The notes below the pieces were generated by a model. It ran no database searches and was not told the origin of the DNA. It saw nothing but the letters and a program-made list of their open reading frames with translations. DNA of 64,000 bases. Source: Lewinellaceae bacterium SD302. GTDB taxonomy: Bacteria > Bacteroidota > Bacteroidia > Chitinophagales > Saprospiraceae. The stretch lies in assembly GCA_002591745.1 (NCBI GenBank), contig PDLQ01000021.1, positions 1-64,000 of the forward strand, given 5' to 3'. Shown piece by piece: positions 44,086 to 52,799 of the stretch. Position 1 is the first letter of the stretch. Each line of letters starts with the position of its first letter. The position numbers were made by a program, and so were the translations under genes.

Positions 44086-46224
44086 CTAGTTTTTCGTCTT
44101 CGAAAACCATTGCTTTGACCAACGTATAATACGGTTCACCGCCGACGTACTGTGGCGAATACCATTGTGTGTAGCTCCTTTGATCAATGTACAATCAACA
44201 AGTTCATTCAATCTGGCCAGTGGAAGGTACTCGGAAGCGACGAATACCTCATCATCGTCGCCAACTATTATTAGGACCGGAGCATTGGTTGTGCGCAACG
44301 ATCGGCGGTAATCCACGGGCGTAGCAGCTTCCAGCGCCCGATAACTGTACTCGCGTAAAGGCAAAGTGGAAGGCAAATTATAGAATGCTACGGACAGTGA
44401 ATCATGATCATGAACGCCGTATTCGTTCATAATCTTTAACCCTAGCCCCCGGGAAAGGTGAGACTGAAAAAAATTATTTTCCAGGTCAAGATTACGCTTG
44501 GTAGTCGGTGCGTTTAATCCCAGGTGAGGCGCGTACAACAAGTAACCGTCTATATTCGTCTCGGGAAAACTTTCCGCGTGGCGCAGGATTACGCCTCCAC
44601 CCATGGAATGACCTGCCAGGACTATCCTACGGCCCGGTAATTTAGCCCTGATACCGTGAATGACTGCTTCCAGGTCGTCGGCGTATTGATTCGTGGTCAT
44701 TATGTCACCCGGCTTACCCGTGGACTGGCCATGCCCGTGTAAGTCAATGGCCAGGACTTCGGCATTCATGGCTTCGCGAATCAACCCGGCCGTTCGGTTG
44801 TAAGTGTAACTATTGGCCAAGGTTCCGTGGACGAGGACTACCGTTACCTGACTGTATTCTTTTGGAAAAAGCCTACCGTAGATCAACAGATCCTCCAAGC
44901 TTTGAAAGCTGGTGTTTTGGTGGGTATGCGGCTGAGCGAAGCCCAAATCATCAATTGCCTTCTCGTTCAGATTTGGTACGAAAGCTTTCTCAAATACCGG
45001 TTCGGGCAGATTGATGAGGGTTCTTGCCTCAAGCAGCCTGGCCTGGCGGTTGAGACCTTGTGGCGGTTGAAAAGCCTGAATGATTTGGAGCAGTAATATC
45101 GTGACTTCCCTTACTTTCTCAGCCTGATTGAAGCAGCCGGCCAGATGAAGGTCCAGTTCGGGGCAATAGAAAAGAAATGCACCATTTATGCCAGTATGAC
45201 CGATCAATCTTACCTGAGGCAGTTGTGGGTCAAAGATTGATAGCTCCAGTTTGCGCAGCCCAAAGCCATAGCTGGTTCCGAATGACTCTTCTGTCCAGTT
45301 TTGCATCCGGTGGTAGGTTTTCGGCGAGATGAGTTGGCCGTTGGTCAACGCACGGCTGAAAAGCAGCAGATCTTCGGTGGTGGTTACCATCCCGCCGCCC
45401 GCCCAGTCAATGGTAAGAATAGAGTCCTGACTGATTTCCAGATCACCCAGGTAGCATTCGCTTAACCGATTGATGACCCGGCCAGGCGAACGGCCGAAAT
45501 AATGAGTCGAGTTCATCTCTAGCGGATCAAAGATCATTTGGGCAGCCAGTTTTGGCAGTGAAATGCCGTAGTGATTTTCCAGCAGCAAGCCCAGCAGCAA
45601 GTAATTGGTGTCGCTGTAGTGGAACCGGCCACCGGGTGGCGTCTTGGCCGGAATTTTGCGAGCAATAGCTAGCATATCCGCTGGGGTCCATTTACGGGTG
45701 GGATGTTGGGTAGCCTGAACAAATAGAGAAGGTTGGTCCGTAGGAGCGTCCATAATATAATCGCCCAGGCCGGAGCGATGCCGCAATAGCTGGCCGACGG
45801 TAAGGTGCTCACTATAATCGACGCCGGAATAAACATGGACGCTGGATCGAAAGGAAGCTGGTAAGGGATCGGAAAGGGATATTTCGCCGCGTTCGATTAG
45901 TTGCCAGATCAGGGTGGCCGTCACCATCTTACCTACGCTGGCGGCGTGAAATGCGTCTTCGGCAACGTAAGGCACTCCGTTTCGATCCTGGCCGCCAGTA
46001 AAGACCCAGTCCGCATCTTCAGGTTGTTGGCCGAAGCCAATCCGGAGAAAAGCATTGTGTACGTCAGGAGCAGCCATCAGCGACTGGAACAAACTGTCGA
46101 TCTGCTTCCGCGCCAAGCGGGCTTCCGCGGGATTTAGGTGGGGCGGTGTTCCCGTTCTGCTTTGGGCGCCTAGTGAACTGACAAATAACAGGAGTGATAA
46201 CGTAGAATTGATAAAACGGTGCAT
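44086..46224 (-). CDS. Fusion of beta-lactamase-family serine hydrolase and alpha/beta hydrolase
   Basis: Exported protein of 712 aa with signal peptide (STLSLLLFVSSLGAQS). Domain 1 (about 30-390) is class C beta-lactamase/esterase-like: SVGK in AASVGKMVTATLI, the YSDTNYLLLG Tyr motif and HTGINGAF. Domain 2 (about 450-705) is an alpha/beta hydrolase with VVLVHGTLA (oxyanion region), nucleophile elbow GHSMGG, Asp in IVGDDDEVF and His in ATHNGIR. Both domains appear complete. No frameshift separates them and no internal start is obvious. The two activities may process one substrate at the cell surface. Confidence 0.88.
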   Translation of the reverse strand: MHRFINSTLSLLLFVSSLGAQSRTGTPPHLNPAEARLARKQIDSLFQSLMAAPDVHNAFLRIGFGQQPEDADWVFTGGQDRNGVPYVAEDAFHAASVGKMVTATLIWQLIERGEISLSDPLPASFRSSVHVYSGVDYSEHLTVGQLLRHRSGLGDYIMDAPTDQPSLFVQATQHPTRKWTPADMLAIARKIPAKTPPGGRFHYSDTNYLLLGLLLENHYGISLPKLAAQMIFDPLEMNSTHYFGRSPGRVINRLSECYLGDLEISQDSILTIDWAGGGMVTTTEDLLLFSRALTNGQLISPKTYHRMQNWTEESFGTSYGFGLRKLELSIFDPQLPQVRLIGHTGINGAFLFYCPELDLHLAGCFNQAEKVREVTILLLQIIQAFQPPQGLNRQARLLEARTLINLPEPVFEKAFVPNLNEKAIDDLGFAQPHTHQNTSFQSLEDLLIYGRLFPKEYSQVTVVLVHGTLANSYTYNRTAGLIREAMNAEVLAIDLHGHGQSTGKPGDIMTTNQYADDLEAVIHGIRAKLPGRRIVLAGHSMGGGVILRHAESFPETNIDGYLLYAPHLGLNAPTTKRNLDLENNFFQSHLSRGLGLKIMNEYGVHDHDSLSVAFYNLPSTLPLREYSYRALEAATPVDYRRSLRTTNAPVLIIVGDDDEVFVASEYLPLARLNELVDCTLIKGATHNGIRHSTSAVNRIIRWSKQWFSKTKN

Positions 46225-46302
46225 GGGTTAGCATTTTTTGAAGTTGAAATTGTTTTGACTCAAAGCCCGGGAGAAAACATCTCTAGATATTTTTTTAGCT
46301 AT

Positions 46303-46312
46303 CAAAGTAGCA
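46303..46312 (+). repeat. CAAAGTAGCA dispersed motif, copy 12
   Basis: Context AGCTATCAAAGTAGCAAGG, intergenic, paired with an inverted copy 100 bp away. Confidence 0.8.
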
Positions 46313-46411
46313 AGGTTGGTTAGTCCCGATTTAGGATCATGCCTCCGGATGAATGTCAATCATCCAATACTTGGATTGCCCGGGAGTGATGCAGTAATAA
46401 TTTACAAACAC

Positions 46412-46421
46412 TGCTACTTTG
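46412..46421 (-). repeat. CAAAGTAGCA dispersed motif, copy 13
   Basis: Context GCCTGGCAAAGTAGCAGTG, just past the stop of the membrane protein gene at 46443. Confidence 0.8.
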
Positions 46422-46442
46422 CCAGGCCAAATATGGCTTACC

Positions 46443-46913
46443 TTAGAAAAGAACGGCCAATGCCAAACTAAAAACGGTGCCACCAATCAACTGCAGCCAC
46501 CCCCGGCGGGAAGGTGCCGCTATCGGTCCGTTTACCAACAGGAAGAAACCGATACCATTGGCCAGCATGATCAAAATTATTCCCAGGGGACTGAAAGCAA
46601 CGGTGGAGAGGCCAGCCAGAGCCGATAAGAGTTCTTCGGCACAAAAGAAGAGCATAAACGTTAGCGAGAGCGTAGCGTAGCGGGTATTGAACAGCGTGGC
46701 AAATCCGGCCAGCGCAATACTGGCGAAACAGACCAATGGATTAAGCAGCGCCCAGCTTTCGGGCTGTAGAAAAAATGATGAATGGATGAATTCCGACCAA
46801 CTGAATGGTAATCGCGCCAGGGTATCCAAAAAGCCCAGGGCGGCCATCAGCTGTAGCGTAAGCCCGATGGGCAGGTTGGCGGGGGTGTAAGTCATATATG
46901 CTTTCATAGCCAT
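46443..46913 (-). CDS. Small membrane protein
   Basis: Protein of 156 aa with four predicted transmembrane segments (for example LIGLTLQLMAALGFL-like start, ALLNPLVCFASIALAGF, LGIILIMLANGIGFFLLV, GWLQLIGGTVFSLALAVLF). No catalytic motif is seen. The start may be either of the first two Met codons. It lies upstream of the fusion hydrolase on the same strand with 218 bp between, and is divergent from the regulator at 47037. Family not recognised. Confidence 0.7.
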   Translation of the reverse strand: MAMKAYMTYTPANLPIGLTLQLMAALGFLDTLARLPFSWSEFIHSSFFLQPESWALLNPLVCFASIALAGFATLFNTRYATLSLTFMLFFCAEELLSALAGLSTVAFSPLGIILIMLANGIGFFLLVNGPIAAPSRRGWLQLIGGTVFSLALAVLF

Positions 46914-47002
46914 GAGTTTTTAATGGGTTAGAGTGCAAAGTTGCGGCCTCCGCGCCTGCTCGTCGTTCGGAAATGAGATTCGGAACTCTTTTTAAAAGAA
47001 CT

Positions 47003-47010
47003 TACCTTTG
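47003..47010 (+). promoter_or_regulatory. TAnnTTTG promoter box before the 47037 gene
   Basis: TACCTTTG fits the -7 consensus; the predicted start is about 20 nt before the TTG codon at 47037. No clear -33 element. Confidence 0.45.
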
Positions 47011-47036
47011 AGAAGCAACATCAGCTTTACTGTTTC

Positions 47037-48824
47037 TTGAATACCCTGTCACCACCCGTTGTTACCTCAATTGTTGTGCTTCCCTTCGTGAATATGAGCG
47101 TGGAGCCGGATAATGAATACTTCAGTGACGGCATTACTGAGGAGATCATCAATGCTTTGACCAAAGTGCAGGGACTAAGGGTCATCGCCCGTACATCTTC
47201 CTTTGCCTATAAGAATAAGAACCAGGATGTGCGGGCCATCGGGCGGGAATTGGACGTAGAGTCAATCCTGGAAGGAAGCGTGCGCCGCTATGGGGATCAA
47301 TTACGCGTAACGGCTCAGCTGATCAATAGCGAAGATGGCATGCATTATTGGTCGGAGAATTTTGACCGGCGCATGGAAGACATCTTTGCTCTCCAGGACG
47401 AGATCAGCTTATTGATCGCCGGCCAAGTGCGGGATCACTTCGGTTATTACCCGATTGAAGACGAATTGGTGCCTCACCAGAAAGCGAATATTTCTGCTTA
47501 CGAGGCCTATCTGCGCGGGCGGTTTCACCAACTACGCTGGACACCGGAAGATATAAGTAAGGCGGTTGAATATTATGAGCAGTCCATTGCTCTGGATGAT
47601 AGATTCGCCCGGGCGCATTATGGCGCTATGCAAGCCTATGGCTTATTAGCTGCCTGGGGGTATATGCCCGCCGAGGAAGGTTTCGGTAAAGGTTTCAATG
47701 CATTTCTGAGGGGTAGAGAGATTGACTCGGAGATTCCGGACTATTACATGGCGATCGTCGGCCGTTTCTTCTGGAAAGAATGGGATTTTCAACTGGCCTA
47801 CGAGCACATTGAGGCCACTCTGGAAGTGAGCCCTACGCACATGGATGCTTTGGAGGCTATGGCGGAATTACTCTTGCTGCACGGTGAATTTGAGGCGGCT
47901 GAAAGCTACGTGTTACGGGCCTTAGAGGTAGATCCGCTGAGTGGAAATCACTATTATACCCTGGGCAATAATTACTATATGCGGGAGGACTTCAGCACGG
48001 CGATCACTCACCTCGACCGGGCACTGGCCTTGAACCCGGAGCTGGAACTGGCCCGTTTGCTCAAGGCGAATTGCTATTTATGGCTGAAGGATGAAAACTC
48101 TTTTAAAGCCGCTCTGCCGGCTAGTGAATTGGATGAGTTGTTGAGCTTGTTATACCGGTCAGTCAATGAACCGGATTACCTTGTTGATGCTGAATTGGTC
48201 ATGACGTGGAAGGACGTTGCTTTGGATAACAGCCAGCTGGTTCCTCTGGAACTCTTTATACTAGCCAACGGTCAGCGGGAAGCCGATGCGCTCCGGTTAT
48301 TGGCACAGTACGTTGAAGGCCGGCGGGGCCAGTTAATTAATTATCGGGTGGAACCTTTTTTGCGGCCACTGCGGGCGCTGGATGAATTTCAGTCTCTACA
48401 TCAGTCCACTCTCGATATTAGTCTGGTAACAAAGGCTAAAAGTGAAGAACAGGAAGCCAGCCAAACTCGCTTTGAAGCCGCGCAATTAGAAAAAGACGTA
48501 GAGCGGCTAAAGGAATTGCTGGAGAGCGAGAGATTATATCTAGACGCTCAATTAAGCCTCCGGGATCTAGCTGATCGCCTCGGTGTACATGCCAACTATC
48601 TTTCTTTTCTAATCAACGACCAGTTGAAGGTCAATTTCAATGAGTTGATCAACGGGCTGCGACTGGAGGCTTTCAAAAGGAGCGCCTTGGCACCGGATAA
48701 TCATCACCTTACATTGCTCGCGCTCGCTTACGATAGCGGTTTTAACTCGAAGACCGTTTTCAATACCTTTTTCAAAAAGAAAGAAGGCATGACCCCGCGC
48801 ACCTGGCTGAAAAACCAGTCCTGA
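47037..48824 (+). CDS. TolB-like/FlgO + TPR + AraC-HTH regulator
   Basis: Cytoplasmic protein of 595 aa without signal peptide. Residues about 10-145 form a FlgO/TolB-N-like domain (IVVLPFVNMSVEPDNEYFSDGITEEIINAL, RVIARTSSFAYK, ILEGSVRRYGDQLRVTAQLI) of the kind seen in adenylate-cyclase-associated regulators. A TPR array follows to about 350. The C-terminus (about 500-595) is an AraC-type double helix-turn-helix (LSLRDLADRLGVHANYLS, then YDSGFNSKTVFNTFFKKKEGMTP). The start is TTG 47037; a later GTG is possible. It is probably a transcription factor sensing through its TPR part. The effector is unknown. Confidence 0.85.
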   Translation: MNTLSPPVVTSIVVLPFVNMSVEPDNEYFSDGITEEIINALTKVQGLRVIARTSSFAYKNKNQDVRAIGRELDVESILEGSVRRYGDQLRVTAQLINSEDGMHYWSENFDRRMEDIFALQDEISLLIAGQVRDHFGYYPIEDELVPHQKANISAYEAYLRGRFHQLRWTPEDISKAVEYYEQSIALDDRFARAHYGAMQAYGLLAAWGYMPAEEGFGKGFNAFLRGREIDSEIPDYYMAIVGRFFWKEWDFQLAYEHIEATLEVSPTHMDALEAMAELLLLHGEFEAAESYVLRALEVDPLSGNHYYTLGNNYYMREDFSTAITHLDRALALNPELELARLLKANCYLWLKDENSFKAALPASELDELLSLLYRSVNEPDYLVDAELVMTWKDVALDNSQLVPLELFILANGQREADALRLLAQYVEGRRGQLINYRVEPFLRPLRALDEFQSLHQSTLDISLVTKAKSEEQEASQTRFEAAQLEKDVERLKELLESERLYLDAQLSLRDLADRLGVHANYLSFLINDQLKVNFNELINGLRLEAFKRSALAPDNHHLTLLALAYDSGFNSKTVFNTFFKKKEGMTPRTWLKNQS

Positions 48825-48939
48825 CCAGCTTTGATATTTTAAAGTGCGGATTTCTCCGCATGGGTTCGGGATTACATTCAGGAACGATCTAACGGAGGTG
48901 TTCCCCCCAGCTTTGTGGCATAAACTAAAACACAGTCTT

Positions 48940-49250
48940 ATGTCACACTCACATTATTATACCCATCCTTTCTTTATTTGGACATTAAGGCTAATCGCCT
49001 TGCTTCCCTTTTTGTTGCCGTAGAGTCCGTCTTCGCTCAGGAAAGCTTCAGTAGGCTTGTATGCGGTACCCTAGTGGATGTTGCCAATGAACAGCCCCCG
49101 ATGGGCACAACGGCTCAGCCATTAGGCGGTACGGGAACCATCACGGACACCAACGCAAAAATTTGACTGGAAAACGTTGCCCAAGGCCGGATAACCCTGG
49201 AGGCTGCTTACCTGAGTTATGCTGGTCCGCAGTTGAAGTACGGGTGTTCT
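48940..49250 (+). pseudogene. Relic of a SusC-like TonB-dependent receptor N-terminus
   Basis: The relic starts at ATG 48940 with a signal-peptide-like stretch (FFIWTLRLIALLPFLLP) closed by TAG at 49021. In another frame, from about 49020, it continues as VESVFAQE, GTLVDVANEQPPMGTTAQPLGG and TGTITDTNAKI, a degraded CarboxypepD_reg-like start of SusC receptors. After TGA it continues as LENVAQGRITLEAAYLSYAG, corresponding to the usual next strand. One frameshift and two stops are present and nothing of the barrel remains. The other parts of 48825-49327 show no gene. Confidence 0.6.
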
Positions 49251-49327
49251 GCCCAATTTCATGTAGCAAAACTACTGCTAAGCCGACTGCCCAGCACCTA
49301 TAATTATCAACTTCTAAAACAATTATT

Positions 49328-50575
49328 ATGAAACCTTATGTTCTAAACTTCTTATTCTTACTGCTGTTTTTGCTTTCCGCTTGCAACGAAGACGATGACG
49401 GCGGTATAACATCCCCACCATCAAGCCCAGTGACTACCGAGGCCGAACTCCGTACGGCATTAACGGATATACAAGCGGATGCACACGTGCCTGGATTCGC
49501 CATAAACGTGATCCATAATGGCTCCCTCGTTTTTCAGGAAGCATTCGGTGAGGCCGACTTGTCCGAAGGCCGGGCTTTTACCAATCAAACTCGCATCCCC
49601 ATCGGTTCAGTGAGTAAAACTTTCGTAGCTGCTGCAGTAACGCGGGCGATGGAACAAGGACTGTTTACGCTCGACACTAAAGTGAATGACCTGCTGGAAC
49701 AACCCATTCTACACCCCGAACTGGGTGATACCGAGATTACAATTGGCCACCTGCTTACCCACACCTCAGGTTTGCTGGACGACAACGATTATTACTTCCC
49801 CGGCTATCATCTCTTACCAGGGGGAGACAATGGCTCCGAAGGCAGCCGGATTTTGACAGACCTCATGGGGATGTCCGTTCGAACGCCGACTCCATTACCG
49901 GAGTACTTGGCCGAATATTATTATCCAGATGGTGATGGGTACCGCCCAGGGAATTTTTCCACTTCCAGCCCCGGAACGGACTGGGCCTACTCTAACATCG
50001 CTACTTCTCTGGCGGCCTACCTGGTAGAAGCTGCTTCCGGAGTGGACTACGCCGAATATGTTCGGAGCGAAGTTTTACTGCCGTTAGGGATGAATAGCAC
50101 GGCCTTTCCGGATGGTGTTACCGAACCCGAAAACCTGGCCACCCTGTACTGGGATGAAGAAACGCCTTTCCCCGCCTATGCTAATGACGGCTATCCGGAC
50201 GGCGGATTGGTCACCAACAATGAAGACTTGGCCTTGTACATGATCGACCTGGTCAAGGGTGTAAGTGATCAGGGAGGAGTGCTTTTTGAGACCGCTGCTT
50301 ATCAAACACTATTCACCCCACGCTTGGAAATCGATATGCTGCCCGAATCTCTGGGAGAGAACCAGGGTGTGAACTGGTTTTTGGCCGATAGTGAAGCCTA
50401 CCATACCGGTGCCGATCCCGGAGTTGTTTCAAGGGTGCAGCTAGGCTTGGAAAACGGTTACGCCCTGAGCATCCTGGCGAATATTGATCCGTCGACCGAC
50501 GATCATGCTTCTGCCTGGCTAGAAGTGGAAGCCCGCATCATCACCGTGATCGCTCAATTCCTGGAAGCTCGGTAG
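49328..50575 (+). CDS. Beta-lactamase-family serine hydrolase, lipoprotein
   Basis: Exported lipoprotein of 415 aa (lipobox LLSAC, then an acidic linker). Serine hydrolase of the class C beta-lactamase/D-Ala-D-Ala carboxypeptidase family: SVSK in IGSVSKTFVAAAV (nucleophile Ser), YSN in WAYSNIATSL and the KTG-like HTG in AYHTGADPG. It is likely a periplasmic peptidase or esterase rather than a resistance enzyme. The region before it carries the SusC relic. It resembles domain 1 of the fusion protein at 44086. Confidence 0.9.
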   Translation: MKPYVLNFLFLLLFLLSACNEDDDGGITSPPSSPVTTEAELRTALTDIQADAHVPGFAINVIHNGSLVFQEAFGEADLSEGRAFTNQTRIPIGSVSKTFVAAAVTRAMEQGLFTLDTKVNDLLEQPILHPELGDTEITIGHLLTHTSGLLDDNDYYFPGYHLLPGGDNGSEGSRILTDLMGMSVRTPTPLPEYLAEYYYPDGDGYRPGNFSTSSPGTDWAYSNIATSLAAYLVEAASGVDYAEYVRSEVLLPLGMNSTAFPDGVTEPENLATLYWDEETPFPAYANDGYPDGGLVTNNEDLALYMIDLVKGVSDQGGVLFETAAYQTLFTPRLEIDMLPESLGENQGVNWFLADSEAYHTGADPGVVSRVQLGLENGYALSILANIDPSTDDHASAWLEVEARIITVIAQFLEAR

Positions 50576-50838
50576 GCAGCGGTTGTCTTTGTCCGGATGA
50601 CTGTATTGTGGTGACATATGAGCGTTTTTGCCCCTCCGGGGAAACTTATTGGCTGGCTGGTCGAGGGTTTCTTCGAGGGGCTTTGTTTTTTGCTGGCCAG
50701 ACAGTTCATTATTCTAAGCCAGCCTTGCTATTATACCTTCGGTGATCGCTGCCGGTGTACAATGAGACGTTTCGGAGTTTTACCACCGGCTTTTCAGATA
50801 GATAACCGGTAGAACACCGCGTGTTTTCTTAAGGACTT

Positions 50839-50848
50839 CAAAGTAGCA
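50839..50848 (+). repeat. CAAAGTAGCA dispersed motif, copy 14
   Basis: Context GACTTCAAAGTAGCAAGG, in the non-coding stretch 50576-51048. Confidence 0.8.
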
Positions 50849-50896
50849 AGGTCGGCAAATAGACCGATCTGCTGATGTACTTGTCTAAGACCGTAA

Positions 50897-50989
50897 TTAC
50901 CCATAATTGTAGACCAGCAGTATCCGCCCGCTAAGGCCGCTGAGGCGCACGAATATGTCGATACGGGGCATAAAAAGAGAAATGTCGTA
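50897..50989 (+). pseudogene. Relic of zinc-type alcohol dehydrogenase/quinone oxidoreductase C-terminus
   Basis: A frame beginning after a TAA reads LPIIVDQQYPPAKAAEAHEY and then VDTGHKKRNVV. This is the characteristic last helix and strand of MDR-family dehydrogenases (yPL.eaaeAH.yve.GHk.GnVV). There is no start and no upstream part, and the frame runs on without the usual end. The remainder of 50576-51048 contains no recognisable gene. Confidence 0.6.
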
Positions 50990-51048
50990 CCCGCATTGGG
51001 GAAGCCTGTTGTTCGTCACTATCTTACCCACTTACCCAAAATTTCCCC

Positions 51049-51366
51049 ATGCTTTCCACCATCAAAAAATGGCTCGGTTTGCCCACTTCGCCTCCCATAA
51101 CCAAAGCAGATGTCGAAGAGGGAACCGTTATTGACGTGCGCTCACCGGGTGAATTCAACGGCGGCCACTTACCGGGAAGTGTCAACATCCCATTGGATTT
51201 ACTGGGACGCTCATCGGCCCGGATCAAGAAAATGGACCAACCCATCATTACCTGCTGTGCTTCCGGAATGCGTAGTGCCGCCGGAGCAAAAATGCTGCGC
51301 GCTCAGGGCCTGGATGCGCGTAACGGAGGGAGCTGGCAAAAAGTGGCGAGGTTAATGGATTCTTAA
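51049..51366 (+). CDS. Rhodanese-domain protein
   Basis: Cytoplasmic protein of 105 aa, single rhodanese domain. The N-terminal part has VIDVRSPGEFNGGHLPGSVNIPL, and the active loop has Cys70 in CCASGMRS, matching CxxGxR. Likely role: sulfur or persulfide transfer. It is followed 50 bp downstream by a MscS-type channel gene on the same strand. Confidence 0.93.
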   Translation: MLSTIKKWLGLPTSPPITKADVEEGTVIDVRSPGEFNGGHLPGSVNIPLDLLGRSSARIKKMDQPIITCCASGMRSAAGAKMLRAQGLDARNGGSWQKVARLMDS

Positions 51367-51416
51367 ACAAAACCTCATAAAGTGAACATCTGGGCCTGGA
51401 ACTCGCTTTTAGTCGC

Positions 51417-52223
51417 ATGCTCGAAAACGTCAAGACTTTCATCGCTACCTATGCACTCCAGGCTTTGGGGGCTATCCTCACCCTCATTATCGGCTTTTGG
51501 TTGGTGGGTAAGATCGTGCGGATCGCCGATCGTATCATGGAAAAGAAGAACTGGGACCTCTCAGTACGTGCCTTCCTGCGCTCTCTGATCAATATTGGGC
51601 TGAAGGTCTTATTGCTGCTGAGCGTAGCCTCCATGTTCGGGGTCAACGTGATGGCCTTCGTCGGGGTGTTTTCGGCTTTGGCCCTGGCGATCGGCCTTGC
51701 TTTGCAGGGGCATCTGTCCAATTTCGCCAGCGGGGTGCTGATCCTGATTTTCAAATTTTTTCGGGTTGGCGATTTCATCCAGGTCAATGGAGACAGCGGG
51801 ACGGTAAAGGAAATCTACATCTTCCATACCGTGCTGGAAGCCTTGGATCTGCGCCACATCATCATCCCTAACGGGCAGATCACGAGCAACGCTATCCACA
51901 ATTACACCACCCAGGGTTACCGCCGGCATGACCTGACCGTAGGTATCGCCTACGATGCAGATATCGACCGCGCCAAAGAAATTATCATCAGCGTCATCAA
52001 GGGGCTGCCCGACATCCACCACGAGCTCGGCCACGACGTCTTCGTTAAAGGACTGGCCGATAGTTCGGTTAATTTCGCCGTGCGTTTCGCCGCCAAGAAT
52101 GAGTTCTTCTGGCCGGCCTACAAGCTCTTCTTCGAGCGCATCAAAAAAGAATTTGACGCAGCCGGAATCGGTATTCCCTTCCCACAAATGGACGTGCACC
52201 TTAAGTCGGAGGTTGAATCGTAA
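51417..52223 (+). CDS. Small-conductance mechanosensitive channel (MscS family)
   Basis: Membrane protein of 268 aa. Three transmembrane helices occur in the first 120 residues (ALQALGAILTLIIGFWLVGKI, LINIGLKVLLLLSVASMFG, MAFVGVFSALALAIGLALQG). The pore helix with FAS-GVLILIF follows. A beta domain has GDFIQVNGDSGTVKEIYIFHTVL and the C-terminal alpha/beta part has IPFPQMDVHL. It releases solutes under osmotic downshock. The length and motifs are typical of MscS. Confidence 0.94.
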   Translation: MLENVKTFIATYALQALGAILTLIIGFWLVGKIVRIADRIMEKKNWDLSVRAFLRSLINIGLKVLLLLSVASMFGVNVMAFVGVFSALALAIGLALQGHLSNFASGVLILIFKFFRVGDFIQVNGDSGTVKEIYIFHTVLEALDLRHIIIPNGQITSNAIHNYTTQGYRRHDLTVGIAYDADIDRAKEIIISVIKGLPDIHHELGHDVFVKGLADSSVNFAVRFAAKNEFFWPAYKLFFERIKKEFDAAGIGIPFPQMDVHLKSEVES

Positions 52224-52318
52224 CTTCGTCGTGCTTGGAAATTAGAGATCGGACTGCTCCGCTGTTGGAGGTCGGGTGTCTCACGCGACGCAAGAAAATT
52301 TCGGGCTTCAATCAGCAT

Positions 52319-52328
52319 GGCTACTTTG
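52319..52328 (-). repeat. CAAAGTAGCA dispersed motif, near copy
   Basis: Motif-strand context GACTTCAAAGTAGCCATG, one mismatch in the core. Intergenic between mscS and the 92-aa gene. Confidence 0.65.
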
Positions 52329-52481
52329 AAGTCAAAAGATTACAGCTCACAAAATGGGCTAGCATGCTGCTACCTTACCCAAGTAGTCTAACAGCGCAGC
52401 GCTCTTTTTCCTGCAAACATAAAGGAGGACGAAGGACGATCAGCGAGCTGAAGTAGCAGGGTCAACTAAAACTCAGGGCCA

Positions 52482-52760
52482 ATGGCTAGCGGACCAAAAC
52501 CACAATACCTGCTACGTCTCGACGAACTGACCGACGGTTATTCAGTAGTGCTCTACGGTAACAAGAAATGGGGCGCAACCAAAACAACCTTTACCGGAGG
52601 CCGCAGCACGAAATTTTACGCGGAAGCACTGGATGGCAGCGATTTTATCAGCTTAAACCTGTATCGAACCAGAAACGGACCAAAGCTGAAACCCTGCGAA
52701 ATGCCGGCTGAAAAAGTGATCGATTTTCTGAAAAATTATATCTGTTTTGATCAGCCATAA
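52482..52760 (+). CDS. Small hypothetical protein
   Basis: Protein of 92 aa without signal peptide or membrane segment. It is beta-rich, with LRLDELTDGYSVVLYG and TTFTGGRSTKFYAEAL, and has two Cys in its C-terminal third. The codon use looks ordinary and the ATG is clear. No family recognised and no obvious operon partner; the gene converges with the T9SS gene at 52800. Confidence 0.55.
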   Translation: MASGPKPQYLLRLDELTDGYSVVLYGNKKWGATKTTFTGGRSTKFYAEALDGSDFISLNLYRTRNGPKLKPCEMPAEKVIDFLKNYICFDQP

Positions 52761-52799
52761 AGAGCCGGTTTTGGGTGATGACGGAGTTCCAAGCAAGCT

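Noticed and set aside
50618-50812. 64-codon open frame in the 50.6-51.0 kb gap
   Set aside because: No family resemblance, odd composition, and it lies in a region carrying gene relics.
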